From contig NZ_CP016179.1 in assembly GCF_001677275.1 (NCBI RefSeq), positions 124,001 through 188,000 of the forward strand: 64,000 nt of DNA, written 5' to 3'. The position numbers and the translations under genes are program-made. Of this stretch, positions 25,246-34,116 are shown piece after piece. The number at the start of each line of letters is the position of its first letter. Position 1 is the first letter of the stretch. A model generated the notes under the pieces. It was not told where the DNA came from. It worked only from the letters and a program-made list of their open reading frames with translations, and did not search any database. This DNA is from Vibrio breoganii (GTDB taxonomy: Bacteria > Pseudomonadota > Gammaproteobacteria > Enterobacterales > Vibrionaceae).

Positions 25246-26556
25246 CTATAGCCCTACCAGTATCGGCGTTGTCACTACGCCGCCAGACACTAAGATTGCT
25301 CCTTCGTGACCTGCTTTTCTTGCTATGTTTGCAGCACCATTTAGGTCTGCATGAATAACAGTTTTATCTCTAGAGCGGTATAATCCGCGCCTATAGCGCT
25401 TACCTGAAAAGACATGTTTCACAATCTTCTTTTCATCATAAGTCGGGACAGAGTCGTTATCTAAGAATGAGGCTTTACTTGAGTAACTTTCTTCCTGCTC
25501 AACCAAGTTCACTCCAACCTCTCGCAGTTTGTACTTAAGCATACTGATAAACAATGCGTGGGGTAAATTGGTGAAGGTTTGGTTATTCCTTTTCCCGATA
25601 TTTATATCTTGCTTCCACAGCTTGTTTTTACCGACTATCACCGTACCAATATCATGTGTTAAGCATAGATTTACAATGAATTTGGATATCTTGTGTAGCT
25701 TATCTTTGATTTTCCGATTTCTCTTTTCTGCCACGGCTTTGATATGACCGTACTTTTTGAGAGAACGCAATTGCGCACAGCGCTTGTTGTACCACTGATT
25801 TATGCGCTTCATGTCACCACCATTTATAAGGATCGGACTCAAGTCAGCCTTATTTGAAACTAATGATGCGAAACGGGTAACTCCAAGGTCAATAGATAGA
25901 AAAGAACCCTTATCAAGCAACACGCTATGAGTATTGCTTGATACAAATTCTAAAGTTTTGTGCTTGTCATAGATAATCTCAAAGCGAAAGCCACTACCCG
26001 TAGGCACTAAGCGTACCTCATTGACAACTTTGGTGGCCGCTTTAGGGTTATAAAGTTGATCTTCAAACTTCCCTTTCTCTAGGCGAACAGGTTCTAATCC
26101 TAACTTTTTAGCAAAGTGGATAGCGTCATCTTTGATAAAAAATGAACTACAGGGGATGTAAACTGCTTTGGAGTGTTTTACATACTTAGGTGGTTTTGGC
26201 ATTGCTAAGTATTTAGTTGGATCTTTCTTCCAATCAGCCTTAGCTGCTGCAAAAGACTTCCAGTTGTCACCGACAATCTGAATAACTCTTTGTGCCACAG
26301 CAGCAGGCAGTCGATTATAAAGCTCGATGTCAGATTCAGATAACCTACCTTTTTTAAGTAGTTTATCAACTTTGCTTTGGTCGGGTTTTCTACCAGTAAA
26401 CAAGTCTTTTCGCATGATGTAGTTGGCGCGATTAGATATACGTCTAGAGATTTGAGTTAAGCGTTTTGCAGTTTTGTGGTTGGTCGAACCGTTTTTGACA
26501 TTTGCCATTAACACCCGACTGGAATTATCAAATTTTGATTTCTTTTTGCGAGCCAT
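25246..26556 (-). CDS. tnpB: TnpB RNA-guided nuclease of IS605 element 2
   Basis: 436 aa. RuvC Asp in LSIDLGVTRFASL. At the usual glutamate site it has IVGKNKLWKQ instead; the only conserved acidic residues nearby are in QEESYSSKASFLD, a feature of the IS892-like TnpB branch. The final Asp is in IHADLNGAANIARK. The zinc-finger cysteines are missing. Function is as for other TnpB proteins, guided by a right-end RNA. It shares only the family with the element 1 TnpB, so the two elements were acquired separately. Confidence 0.85.
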   Translation of the reverse strand: MARKKKSKFDNSSRVLMANVKNGSTNHKTAKRLTQISRRISNRANYIMRKDLFTGRKPDQSKVDKLLKKGRLSESDIELYNRLPAAVAQRVIQIVGDNWKSFAAAKADWKKDPTKYLAMPKPPKYVKHSKAVYIPCSSFFIKDDAIHFAKKLGLEPVRLEKGKFEDQLYNPKAATKVVNEVRLVPTGSGFRFEIIYDKHKTLEFVSSNTHSVLLDKGSFLSIDLGVTRFASLVSNKADLSPILINGGDMKRINQWYNKRCAQLRSLKKYGHIKAVAEKRNRKIKDKLHKISKFIVNLCLTHDIGTVIVGKNKLWKQDINIGKRNNQTFTNLPHALFISMLKYKLREVGVNLVEQEESYSSKASFLDNDSVPTYDEKKIVKHVFSGKRYRRGLYRSRDKTVIHADLNGAANIARKAGHEGAILVSGGVVTTPILVGL

Positions 26557-26621
26557 GACAAGCGCCTAAAAGTAAGATAACATTACTCTATACTCCTTTA
26601 GTGTCACAGGTCAATATCTTT

Positions 26622-27020
26622 ATGCGCTCCCATTATCACTGCGTTTATAAATTAAAATACCACTTAGTGTTAGTAACAAAATACAGAAACAAGTGCTTCA
26701 CCGATGAGATTTTAACAAGGTTGGAAGTTATATTTAGAGAACAGTGTGCTAAATGGGATGTTGAAGTGCTGGAGTTTGGCGGTGAAGATGACCATATCCA
26801 CTTGATGCTGGAGTTGCACCCTAACATTGAGCCAGCGAAGCTAATAAACAGCCTAAAAACTGTTAGCAGTCGACTTGTGCGTAAGGAGTATCAGGAGCAC
26901 ATGACAAAGTATTACTGGAAACCCGCACTTTGGTCACGTGCATACTGCCTTATTACAGCTGGAGGTGCACCGTTGGAAGTTTTGGCTGATTATATTGCTA
27001 ACCAAGATCGCCCGAAATGA
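26622..27020 (+). CDS. tnpA: IS200/IS605 transposase TnpA (Y1 HUH)
   Basis: 132 aa from ATG 26622 (a GTG at 26601 is in frame). HUH motif HIH (H58, H60) in EDDHIHLMLE, and Tyr124 in LADYIANQ. It differs clearly from the element 1 TnpA. Appears intact. Confidence 0.92.
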   Translation: MRSHYHCVYKLKYHLVLVTKYRNKCFTDEILTRLEVIFREQCAKWDVEVLEFGGEDDHIHLMLELHPNIEPAKLINSLKTVSSRLVRKEYQEHMTKYYWKPALWSRAYCLITAGGAPLEVLADYIANQDRPK

Positions 27021-27045
27021 TCGGGCGCGTGCTATCCATCTCCCC

Positions 27046-27366
27046 CTAAGCTTGCGCTATAGACGGAGAATTCCGCACATACTCGTTAAATTCGTAATAG
27101 CTTGCTCTGGTATTGTTCACCGTGGCAAAAATCGTATTCCAAGTCACGATGCGAGATGATTTCTGAACGTAGAATCGTTGTTTCCAAGCAAGTTTCACTT
27201 GGCCACTGATGGTGGTTGATAGTGTTTTTATTTCATCAGTTCTAACTTCAACGCCTTCTAGGGAAGAGAGATCGTTGATAATCTTCGCGCTCTTGGCAGT
27301 GAGGGTATCGATGGTTTCGTTGTTGAGGCTTGATGCGTGCTGATCGAAAAATAAAGTTCGTGTCAT
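27046..27366 (-). CDS. hypothetical protein, 106 aa
   Basis: Soluble, helical N-terminal half and Tyr/Arg-rich C-terminus, no family recognised. GGAG lies 7 nt before the ATG. The end of IS605 element 2 abuts or enters its 3' end, so its last residues may derive from the insertion. Confidence 0.6.
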   Translation of the reverse strand: MTRTLFFDQHASSLNNETIDTLTAKSAKIINDLSSLEGVEVRTDEIKTLSTTISGQVKLAWKQRFYVQKSSRIVTWNTIFATVNNTRASYYEFNEYVRNSPSIAQA

Positions 27367-27427
27367 GATGTGCTCCCGGTGAATCTAGTGTCGCTAAGAT
27401 TCTAACTTGCAAGTGTATTAGCAGAAG

Positions 27428-27473
27428 GGCGCTGCCGCACTTGTGGAGCAAGTGGAAGGATTGCAGCAGCGCA
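27428..27473 (-). terminator. stem-loop after rdgC
   Basis: Nested inverted repeats GCGCTGC/GCAGCAGCGC and CACTTG/CAAGTG just beyond the rdgC stop; no long T-run. Confidence 0.5.
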
Positions 27474-27484
27474 CTATTTGATTC

Positions 27485-28384
27485 TTAATCGCTTTCCAGT
27501 TGTTTCGTCATGTCTTTGAACATAGCAACAAGCTCACTTGCGATGAGTTGGTAATTCGCAGAACACAGACCCCAAACGTCGTCTTTGGGTATGTCCATAT
27601 TCTGTTCAGACAGTTCTTCTGAGAACTTAATACGCTTATAACTGCCGTCTTCGCTGAGCACGAACGTGATTCTGTCTTGCCAACACAGCGCCAACTTCGT
27701 TACAAATTTGTTCGCATCGATGTGATTAATTACTTCGTCGGTCTTCAAATCCTGATCTTTACAGCGAATGATGCCACCAGCTTCTACTACTGATTTAAGC
27801 TCGGCCTCAGCAAGAATGGTAATGCCACTCGGTTCGTACTCAGATTTAACCCACTCAGTCAGCGTGCTTTCGATTGCCTTTTCAGGAATCGCCGGTACGA
27901 CAGGTAAGCTACCAATGGTTTTTCTAAGTAGGGAAAGGACGTCTTCGGCTTTCTTAAAGCTACCGCAATCCACCATGAACAGGCCACTTTCAAGATCAGC
28001 AATGATAGTGGTGTAAGATTTTCGAGAAAAGGCTCGAGGAAGAAGATCTAATAGGACGTCTTCTTTGATGCGATCACGTTCCACTTTTTTAAGGCGACGA
28101 TCCTCTTTAATTTCGATCTCAGAGACCTTCTCTTTTACTTCATCGTTAATCACTGACGCTGGAAGGATTTTTTCTTCTTTCTTGGCTCTCAGTACAAGTA
28201 AGTTGTTGTCGATGAAGACTTGTTCTTTAACGCCAGGGAACACGGAAGTCCAGCCGAAGCGTTGCTTGTCAGTAGGTCCACAAGGTTTGTAAGAAAATTC
28301 GGAAACTTGCTGTTCGATGGTGTTCTTATCGATCGTAAAGTCTTCGTGATTCACGCGATAAAAAAGGATGTTTTTAGGCCACAT
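27485..28384 (-). CDS. rdgC: recombination-associated protein RdgC
   Basis: 299 aa, against ~303 in E. coli. Characteristic segments are preserved: YKPCGPTDKQRFGW, ARKEEKILPASVI, LLPRAFSRKSYTT, LFMVDCGSFKKAEDVLSLLRKTIGSLPVVP and LTEWVKS. RdgC forms a ring on DNA and restrains RecA. Plasmid copies may protect element DNA or modulate recombination during transfer. Divergent from an unknown gene with a regulon palindrome between them. Confidence 0.95.
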   Translation of the reverse strand: MWPKNILFYRVNHEDFTIDKNTIEQQVSEFSYKPCGPTDKQRFGWTSVFPGVKEQVFIDNNLLVLRAKKEEKILPASVINDEVKEKVSEIEIKEDRRLKKVERDRIKEDVLLDLLPRAFSRKSYTTIIADLESGLFMVDCGSFKKAEDVLSLLRKTIGSLPVVPAIPEKAIESTLTEWVKSEYEPSGITILAEAELKSVVEAGGIIRCKDQDLKTDEVINHIDANKFVTKLALCWQDRITFVLSEDGSYKRIKFSEELSEQNMDIPKDDVWGLCSANYQLIASELVAMFKDMTKQLESD

Positions 28385-28465
28385 AGGTACAGTAACTCGT
28401 TATTTCGTTATTGCGCATCATAAGTGACCTACAAAGGAACAATATTTAGCATCTTTGAAAATGTA

Positions 28466-28487
28466 CAACGTCTCGCAAAAAACCGCA
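28466..28487 (+). promoter_or_regulatory. regulon half-site, 218-aa gene
   Basis: ACGTCTCGCAAAAAACCGC has a perfect right half and A-tract; left half lost. Centre 88 bp before the ATG at 28558. Confidence 0.55.
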
Positions 28488-28557
28488 TGAAATGTCTTTT
28501 CGTGATCGCCTGTTATTAAACTCGCTTTGTTTTTACATAGCAGGAATAGAAATCAAA

Positions 28558-29214
28558 ATGGCATTCTCAGAAACTCGCCCACAGAAAGTATTTTACACAG
28601 AATTCACAAGCAAGAATAAGGCTGAGGTGGTCGCTCTGTTTGATCAGATTAGTGAGCAGTACAGGGTGAATAACGCTGTCAACGGACTTTCGTTGGTGAC
28701 CTATGCTGAAAATATTGACGATCGCTACATGGTATTCATGAGAGCAGCTGAAGGGTTTGAAACGGTGGGACTTGATCAGCAAGTTAAGCAGCAGTTGTCA
28801 CAACTGACGGGTTACCGCCTCCAAAGGGTGTATGAAGGTGATACAGATTCGTTGGTTCCTTTGTGCGTTAAGGCAAAAGAGTGTTTGTTGCAGAATACCG
28901 GTCTTGATGGATTTGCTCTTGATGCATACCTGGAGCAAAGTAAGAAGATTGTTGATGCCGCGGTTAGGGATATTGATGGGCCAGTTGATACTACATCACT
29001 TGTAGCGCTGGCTTGGTTGCGAGATTGCCTGCGAATGGGTTGGTTGTCCTTATATGATTTGGAGTTTATGAGGTCGCTACATCGAGGTGAGGGTGTAATT
29101 GAAGCGCTGGTGGCGTATACAGCTAAATCTTACGAATCGGAGTCTGAGCATCAAACTCGCTTGGAGGATAATGTTTTGGCATTAAGGCTGCAGTATCTGG
29201 TTAAATCTATTTAA
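28558..29214 (+). CDS. hypothetical protein, 218 aa
   Basis: Start at ATG 28558, since an AGGAA lies upstream and the longer frame from 28492 would begin too near the regulatory site. Helical in the C-terminal half; no signal peptide or known motif. Ends before a terminator shared with the convergent TusA-like gene. Confidence 0.65.
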   Translation: MAFSETRPQKVFYTEFTSKNKAEVVALFDQISEQYRVNNAVNGLSLVTYAENIDDRYMVFMRAAEGFETVGLDQQVKQQLSQLTGYRLQRVYEGDTDSLVPLCVKAKECLLQNTGLDGFALDAYLEQSKKIVDAAVRDIDGPVDTTSLVALAWLRDCLRMGWLSLYDLEFMRSLHRGEGVIEALVAYTAKSYESESEHQTRLEDNVLALRLQYLVKSI

Positions 29215-29248
29215 GTGACAATCAATCGCCTGTTTGTTCGCAGCAAAG

Positions 29249-29280
29249 CAAAAAGACGCCCCGTTGGGCGTCTTCTGATT
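29249..29280. terminator. bidirectional terminator
   Basis: AAAAAGACGCCCCGTTGGGC continues to GTCTTCT; compact GC-rich stem between convergent genes. Confidence 0.8.
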
Positions 29281-29504
29281 TAGCAATTGCCTTTCTGAAT
29301 AATGAAGGTGAATACCCCATCATTAGCGGATTGCTCCACTAGAGTGTGATCCATGTGCATACAAAATGCAGGTAGATCTCTTTGGGTAGAAGGGTCTGTC
29401 GCTAAAATCTTTAACTGCTCGCCTTCTTTCATCTTGCGCACTGCTTTGCGTACCATCATTACCGGTTCTGGGCAAAGTAGCGTTTTTACATTCAATAATT
29501 CCAT
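29280..29504 (-). CDS. TusA-family sulfurtransferase-like protein
   Basis: 74 aa, the usual TusA size. It has the CPEPVMM motif (C12 is the persulfide carrier) and the typical ILATDPSTQRDLPAFC. TusA relays sulfur for tRNA 2-thiouridine synthesis. A mobile-element copy might supplement tRNA thiolation or another sulfur pathway. Monocistronic. Family call is firm, role here unknown. Confidence 0.88.
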   Translation of the reverse strand: MELLNVKTLLCPEPVMMVRKAVRKMKEGEQLKILATDPSTQRDLPAFCMHMDHTLVEQSANDGVFTFIIQKGNC

Positions 29505-29714
29505 TGTAGTTTTTCCTTGGTCAGTTGTTAAACGTGTTTAAGTAGGGGAAGCCCTAGCTACTTAGGTATGTTTATTGGCTGTGATTACAGCTAGTAGTTG
29601 ATGCAGTTTGGTAGCCATACACGGTTAGTTTCGTTTTTAAATGAGCGTATTACAGGTGTCTCCGAGAGATTCGGAAGTTATGTAAAACTCAAGTTTTTAA
29701 TAGAAGGAAACGTC

Positions 29715-29873
29715 ATGGAAAGAACTAATTTTCAAGCGGAAGTTTTTGTTGGGGGCAACTCGCCGGTAATGGTTGCGGACCTAAGGGAATACACTCAAGA
29801 GGAAGTACACGACATCGTGGAATTCTTGGAGTTAAGCGAAAATGATGTTCATTTTGAAATGAGCGAGTTTTAG
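29715..29873 (+). CDS. small acidic protein, 52 aa
   Basis: Start at ATG 29715 because AAGGA lies 6 nt upstream; the frame remains open upstream but without a ribosome site. Product (MERTNFQAEVFVGG... ends FEMSEF) is acidic and soluble. A terminator follows within 6 bp, supporting a real short gene. Function unknown. Confidence 0.6.
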   Translation: MERTNFQAEVFVGGNSPVMVADLREYTQEEVHDIVEFLELSENDVHFEMSEF

Positions 29874-29878
29874 ATTTT

Positions 29879-29914
29879 AACCCCTGGGCATTGTGCTTAG
29901 GGGTTTTGTTTTTT
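29879..29914 (+). terminator. terminator of the 52-aa gene
   Basis: AACCCCT ... AGGGGTTTTG followed by TTTTTT. Confidence 0.85.
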
Positions 29915-29926
29915 CATAAGCTGACG

Positions 29927-29950
29927 TTTTGCGTACTGTCTCGAAGAAAA
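29927..29950 (+). promoter_or_regulatory. regulon palindrome, membrane-gene cluster site
   Basis: TTTTGCGTACTGTCTCGAAG with GAAAAGCGCAC; the latter dodecamer recurs at 29987. It leads into the three consecutive membrane genes 29981-31522. Confidence 0.5.
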
Positions 29951-29980
29951 GCGCACTAAAGTGATCTGAATCTCTCTTTA

Positions 29981-30382
29981 GTGATAGAAAAGCGCACAGT
30001 GTTTTTAGTTGCGTTGAGTCCTATGTCCCCAGTTTCATTTATGGCTTTTTTATATGTTATAGGTCCGGTCACTTTTCTAGGATTGGTTGCGGGAGCCATA
30101 TTTCTTGTGGCTATTCGTTGTAATGATGTGGACGGGCGTTTCCTGCTTTATCTCGCGTTTGTCTTGGTGATTGGCGTTCTGATTGCATACCTGTGTCATG
30201 GCGGTCGCTTGGGGAATCGCGATATCGGACCTGCCGTAGTTCATGATTTAACGTTGGGCGGTGTATCGGAAGAAGCAGAGCATGAACTTGATGATATAGA
30301 GGCCTGGTTGGATTGTGTTCTTGATGCATTAGATTCCGCGCACGACGAAAAACTATCGTTAAAAGCTGAGTGTGACATTTGA
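29981..30382 (+). CDS. membrane protein with acidic C-terminal tail, up to 133 aa
   Basis: Two hydrophobic helices (~20-45 and ~53-72), then an acidic cytoplasmic tail (EEAEHELDDIEAWLDCVLDALD). The start is uncertain: GTG 29981, GTG 29999, ATG 30023 or ATG 30041; the nearby regulatory site favours one of the last two. First of three adjacent plus-strand membrane genes. Confidence 0.6.
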   Translation: MIEKRTVFLVALSPMSPVSFMAFLYVIGPVTFLGLVAGAIFLVAIRCNDVDGRFLLYLAFVLVIGVLIAYLCHGGRLGNRDIGPAVVHDLTLGGVSEEAEHELDDIEAWLDCVLDALDSAHDEKLSLKAECDI

Positions 30383-30399
30383 TATGGAAGGAAATAGCG

Positions 30400-30978
30400 G
30401 TGATTGATTTGTTGTTCTCTATGGACTTGAAGGGTGCGTCATTAAGTGACCTCGAATCCATTCATTACTTAGGATCGGTTTATCTTACGATCATAGCCTT
30501 GAATATAACTGTATGCTTTTTTGCGTATGTCTTTGGTGCTACTCACAACAGGCCAAAAACCTTTGCTTCAAGGTACATTCGTATTTGCGGTCGCCATTGG
30601 GGTGTGATATTTCATTTCGCACTCATTGTCGTCTTTGGTTTGGGTGTCTACTTCAGTAAGATGGAGTTAGAGGCTAGGTCGGAAGGTGTTCGTATTGCTG
30701 AGATATTTGCTGAATACTATGAAGTGGGTTCTGGTACGGTGCTGCCACAAGATGCTTTGGTGAATATGGATAGGTTTCAGGCGTATTCATACGGTCGCAT
30801 CAATCCTAGTCGAATGAAATATCTATACCAGGCGTATGAGCGTTTGGGTTATCACAACATCGAATTATTGACGAATCGTGCCTTGTATGAGGTCACGCTG
30901 CAGGTGATTAGTGGTGAGACTGTCCCGCGAACGCTGGTTGAAGTTGTTGTTGAAGATATAGTTGAGTCTGAATTGTAA
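30400..30978 (+). CDS. membrane protein, 192 aa
   Basis: GTG start at 30400, seven nt after AAGGA. Two transmembrane helices in the first ~85 residues (TIIALNITVCFFAYVFGA and HFALIVVFGLGVYF), then a soluble ~110-residue domain. Follows the previous membrane gene by 17 bp. No family recognised. Confidence 0.65.
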   Translation: MIDLLFSMDLKGASLSDLESIHYLGSVYLTIIALNITVCFFAYVFGATHNRPKTFASRYIRICGRHWGVIFHFALIVVFGLGVYFSKMELEARSEGVRIAEIFAEYYEVGSGTVLPQDALVNMDRFQAYSYGRINPSRMKYLYQAYERLGYHNIELLTNRALYEVTLQVISGETVPRTLVEVVVEDIVESEL

Positions 30979-31027
30979 TCTGATTTGGTTACAGTATTGT
31001 CTATTTGTCTTCAAATAAGGATACAGA

Positions 31028-31522
31028 GTGGGTCTTATCTTCAGTGATGCATTGTCAATTTTGTTGAATTGGTGGTCGCTAGGTATCGCTATTATTTTCT
31101 TGTCGATCTGGTCTGGGTCCTTTAATTACATCCCCTTCGGGCTTGTCGCTACTGCATTGGCGGTAATATCTGTGCTTAAGCCGTTACCTGTCGTTTTTGA
31201 GGTATTTATGGTTGTGGCCGTTCTTGTTCTGTTGGTTGCAGTTTGGTGGCAACAGCAAAGTGGTAATAGTGAGTCTGAGGCAGAGCGTCTTGGGTGTCAG
31301 AGTTATGCTATTAGTCAGATAGGTGAGGTGTTAAGGCTTAGTCGACCGTTCGGTGTTGGAGTGGGAGAGTTGCATATTGATGAAGACGTGTGGATCGCTC
31401 AGAGTCGTGAAGATTTGGCTTTAGGCCAAAAAATAGAAGTCCATGCTGTCGAGGGTGCAATTCTACAAATACGGCCCGTGAGGACGTTCTCAGAGCCGGT
31501 TTGTCTACTATTTAAAGAGTAA
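31028..31522 (+). CDS. NfeD-like membrane protein
   Basis: GTG start with AAGGA six nt upstream; 164 aa. Two or three hydrophobic helices (residues ~8-85) followed by a beta-barrel OB-type domain: GEVLRLSRPFGVGVGELHIDEDVWIAQS, then LGQKIEVHAVEGAILQIRPV. This is the NfeD C-terminal pattern. NfeD proteins partner SPFH/flotillin proteins in membranes; no SPFH gene is visible in the window. Confidence 0.75.
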   Translation: MGLIFSDALSILLNWWSLGIAIIFLSIWSGSFNYIPFGLVATALAVISVLKPLPVVFEVFMVVAVLVLLVAVWWQQQSGNSESEAERLGCQSYAISQIGEVLRLSRPFGVGVGELHIDEDVWIAQSREDLALGQKIEVHAVEGAILQIRPVRTFSEPVCLLFKE

Positions 31523-31559
31523 AGGCGCCAGAATCATATTGATGCTAGCGCCTTATTTG
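31521..31559. terminator. bidirectional terminator
   Basis: AAAGGCGC ... GCGCCTTATTTG between the convergent NfeD-like and TraF genes. Confidence 0.78.
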
Positions 31560-31562
31560 TTT

Positions 31563-32762
31563 CTAGAGTTTAAAGGTTAAATCCGCTCCAACTCGAACTT
31601 CCCCTTTTTCGCTGTAAGCTCCACCCAAGTTCATATCTAAGAAAGGTACAAAGCCAAGGCGTACACCTGCTGTATACATGGTATTGGCGTTGCCGTTGAG
31701 ATCATGCTGATAACCTAATCGCGCAGATCCAATCATTGGCACATTGGCTTCTGCAGCAACAGATAGATACTGAGTGTTATCGGCAATATTCTTAAAACCT
31801 GATGACTCATTTAATTGGTAATCGGCGCTCAGATTGACAAAAGGCAGTCCTTGGAAGGTAGCGCCGATAGTAGCTTGCGGTTTTACTTCATATTCGTAAT
31901 GCACACCATTAATGGCTTTGCTTTTTACAGATACCGGTACAACGTCAGTAACAAGGAATCCAACTTGTAGGCCCTTACCATAATCATAGATGGTACCGAT
32001 ATCCAGATTAACAGCGGTCTTTTTACCTGCATCTTTCGTTAGGTTGCTGAGTTCGTACTCATCAATGCTAAAGGTGCGGTTAATAACCTGGAAGCTTTGA
32101 ATTTTAGGGCTGAAACCGACACTCACATGCTTGTTGCCCACTTTGCGGCGGTGAGATATCGCGCCACCAATTTCTAATTTTGCCACGCCAGCAATATTCG
32201 CATACGCGGTATCTAGTCGGTCATATGTATCAGAGACAATTTGGCCAGCATCAGCATCAGAGGCATCACCGATACCAGTATAGTCATGACTGCCTGAGTA
32301 TTTGTCCGCATGGGCTAGTGTAACGATATGAGTAGACGCGCGAATAAAACCACCCAGCCCCACGGTTCGGTTTGGAGCTTCAACACTGAAGCCTGAGCCG
32401 GCATCAACTGTGATTGGTTTTGCTTGGTAAATGTCGTCTAGGAACTTGTTTAGCTTAACTGTGTTGTTTGCGATGTCTTCTCGTGAGCTAGAGGCTTTGA
32501 AATCATCAACAAGATCACCTGCATCTTTAAGTGCACCGAAAACATCATCTTGGTCACGAGTACCGATTGACACTGGAATCTGAGCTCGGATAAAACCGCT
32601 TGAATCTGCAGATAGGATGGCAGGGTTAGCACCTGATGCTAAAGAAGTGGACGTTGTGGCTTTGATGCCTGCCATGCCAAGGCTTTGGGCGTCAGAGTTG
32701 TAAGCAAAAGCGGGAGCAGCCAGTAATGTTGCTACTGCCAGTGTGAGTTTAGTTAATTGCAT
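31563..32762 (-). CDS. TraF_2-type outer-membrane protein (conjugal transfer TraF)
   Basis: 399 aa with a signal peptide (MQLTKLTLAVATLLAAPAFA) and many amphipathic beta strands ending in FKL, as for an outer-membrane barrel. The mature N-terminus (QSLGMAGIKATTSTSLASGANPAI) is the plug region shared by FadL-like proteins annotated as plasmid TraF. It supports a conjugative-plasmid origin, although no other tra gene is in the window. Upstream minus-strand DNA holds ACTCCCGCAAACT, a weak regulon-like half-site. Confidence 0.85.
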   Translation of the reverse strand: MQLTKLTLAVATLLAAPAFAYNSDAQSLGMAGIKATTSTSLASGANPAILSADSSGFIRAQIPVSIGTRDQDDVFGALKDAGDLVDDFKASSSREDIANNTVKLNKFLDDIYQAKPITVDAGSGFSVEAPNRTVGLGGFIRASTHIVTLAHADKYSGSHDYTGIGDASDADAGQIVSDTYDRLDTAYANIAGVAKLEIGGAISHRRKVGNKHVSVGFSPKIQSFQVINRTFSIDEYELSNLTKDAGKKTAVNLDIGTIYDYGKGLQVGFLVTDVVPVSVKSKAINGVHYEYEVKPQATIGATFQGLPFVNLSADYQLNESSGFKNIADNTQYLSVAAEANVPMIGSARLGYQHDLNGNANTMYTAGVRLGFVPFLDMNLGGAYSEKGEVRVGADLTFKL

Positions 32763-32865
32763 ATCGGAACCTAATGTTTTTCAAATAAACACAGGTAGTC
32801 GTGAAGTCGAGTTAGTTTGCGGGAGTTGCGTTATATAAATGGCAATGGAAAGGTTTGAGGGAGCA

Positions 32866-32904
32866 GCGAAGCTACCGAAGGCGTGAGGTGGTCGGTAGCT
32901 GCTC
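32866..32904 (-). terminator. stem-loop after the 117-aa gene
   Basis: GAGCAGCTACCG pairs with CGGTAGCTTCGCTGCTC; no T-run, so termination is uncertain. Confidence 0.45.
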
Positions 32905-32911
32905 GTTGATT

Positions 32912-33265
32912 CTACAGCGCGCCAGAGGTGATGCAGTGGTCAGTCAGTTGATTGATTTCAGTCGTTAAGGACTGATTTGTCTTGGTGAGTTTAATGTTCT
33001 CTGCAGCAAGCAGTTCAATTTGGAGTTTAAGTATTTGCGTTGCTAATGAATCATTGTCGTGATCAACGAGAACTTTCTCCGTCAGTATCTTCTGGTTAAT
33101 CCCCGAAAGTAGTCGTCTTTCCTTATCGTAACAATCGAAAAGCGTTTTTATTTTACCCAGTAGCGTTGTAGCAAGTTCGGCTTGGATCAGTTCTTCGGTT
33201 AAACCGTGTGTAATGGTGTTGATAATACTTAGGCAGTCATCGTGTAAATTAGTGTTGAAACTCAT
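32912..33265 (-). CDS. hypothetical coiled-coil protein, 117 aa
   Basis: Mostly helical with heptad-like leucines at the C-terminal half (LATQILKLQIELLAAENIKLTKTNQSL). No other motif. Divergent from the 222-aa gene; CAATAGCGAAATCCCCTCAA in the shared gap mirrors the element at 39231 on the opposite strand and may serve this gene. Confidence 0.6.
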   Translation of the reverse strand: MSFNTNLHDDCLSIINTITHGLTEELIQAELATTLLGKIKTLFDCYDKERRLLSGINQKILTEKVLVDHDNDSLATQILKLQIELLAAENIKLTKTNQSLTTEINQLTDHCITSGAL

Positions 33266-33340
33266 TGAATATCTTTGGTGGTTACTTATGTGGGTAGCCT
33301 AGATCCCAAAGGTAAAACAATAGCGAAATCCCCTCAATTT

Positions 33341-33365
33341 TTAGAGATGTCTCGTAAAAAATCGC
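33341..33365 (+). promoter_or_regulatory. regulon palindrome, 222-aa gene site
   Basis: TAGAGATGTCTCGTAAAAAA: symmetrical core AGAGATGTCTCG with A-tract. Centre about 89 bp before the GTG at 33438. Confidence 0.6.
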
Positions 33366-33437
33366 ATGTCGTTATCTTGTTACGGGTAGGGGGCGTAAAT
33401 TTCTCGCTATCTCCTAAAGGTAAATGGATAGTTATAC

Positions 33438-34106
33438 GTGCAACAGATAGTCATTTCAGAAACATTTGAATTAAGAAGGTCGGGATCACTTGAGGCGATT
33501 AAAGTTAGTGAATCTCTAAATGAAGTACGACAGGCCATGGTTCATATTTTGGGTGTGGGCGGTGAAGGGGGCTTCATTATTGATCATTGCGTCTCGGTGT
33601 CATCTGCTTGCTTTGATATTGCTTATTCTGGTGTCTGGCGAGTCTACGAATATGATTGTGTTGGTCAGTTGATTGATGTGGTCACTGAGAAATCACACTC
33701 CCCAGAAACACTTGAGAGTGAGGTTAAATTGTCTGTGCGAGCTGCGATAGCAGGGCTCCCCGTTGAGCAGGTGATTTATTATAAGATGGAGTTCGAGCGT
33801 GTAGTGGGAGAGTTGAGCCGAGTTGTAGAGGCTCAGGTGGTACTAAATCGTTGTGGCTTGCGTCTAGTGAATTGGTTTTCAAATAAAGATCGCTCAACTA
33901 CTGCAACCGTGTTGTTAGATTTGATTTATGAAATGATGGTTATTGATCGAGATAATGCGGCCCAGTCATTTATAGAGCCTGATGCTAAACGATTTGTAGA
34001 GCAGATTATTGAAGATGCCGCTATCGTTGATGTGGATTATTCAGAAGTGAGTGAGGTTAGTGCTTTTGATGGTTTGGTTGAGGAACTAGAGCGCGATTTT
34101 CAATAA
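33438..34106 (+). CDS. hypothetical protein, 222 aa
   Basis: GTG start (ribosome site weak). Soluble, acidic C-terminus (VDVDYSEVSEVSAFDGLVEELERD). No motif recognised. Its size, isolation and palindrome-led promoter resemble the 218-aa gene at 28558, but I see no convincing sequence similarity. Confidence 0.6.
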   Translation: MQQIVISETFELRRSGSLEAIKVSESLNEVRQAMVHILGVGGEGGFIIDHCVSVSSACFDIAYSGVWRVYEYDCVGQLIDVVTEKSHSPETLESEVKLSVRAAIAGLPVEQVIYYKMEFERVVGELSRVVEAQVVLNRCGLRLVNWFSNKDRSTTATVLLDLIYEMMVIDRDNAAQSFIEPDAKRFVEQIIEDAAIVDVDYSEVSEVSAFDGLVEELERDFQ

Positions 34107-34116
34107 ACACGAAATG

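Larger units (their letters stand above)
25070..27045. mobile_element. IS200/IS605 family element 2 (tnpA and tnpB divergent)
   Basis: The element contains both genes in head-to-head order. Hairpins near each end (CTCCAACC ... GGGTGGAG at ~25097-25132 and TCTCC ... GGAGA at ~27039-27070) resemble IS605 subterminal structures. Exact tips could not be fixed from sequence alone, and the tnpA-side end probably lies at or just inside the end of the 106-aa gene. Confidence 0.6.
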
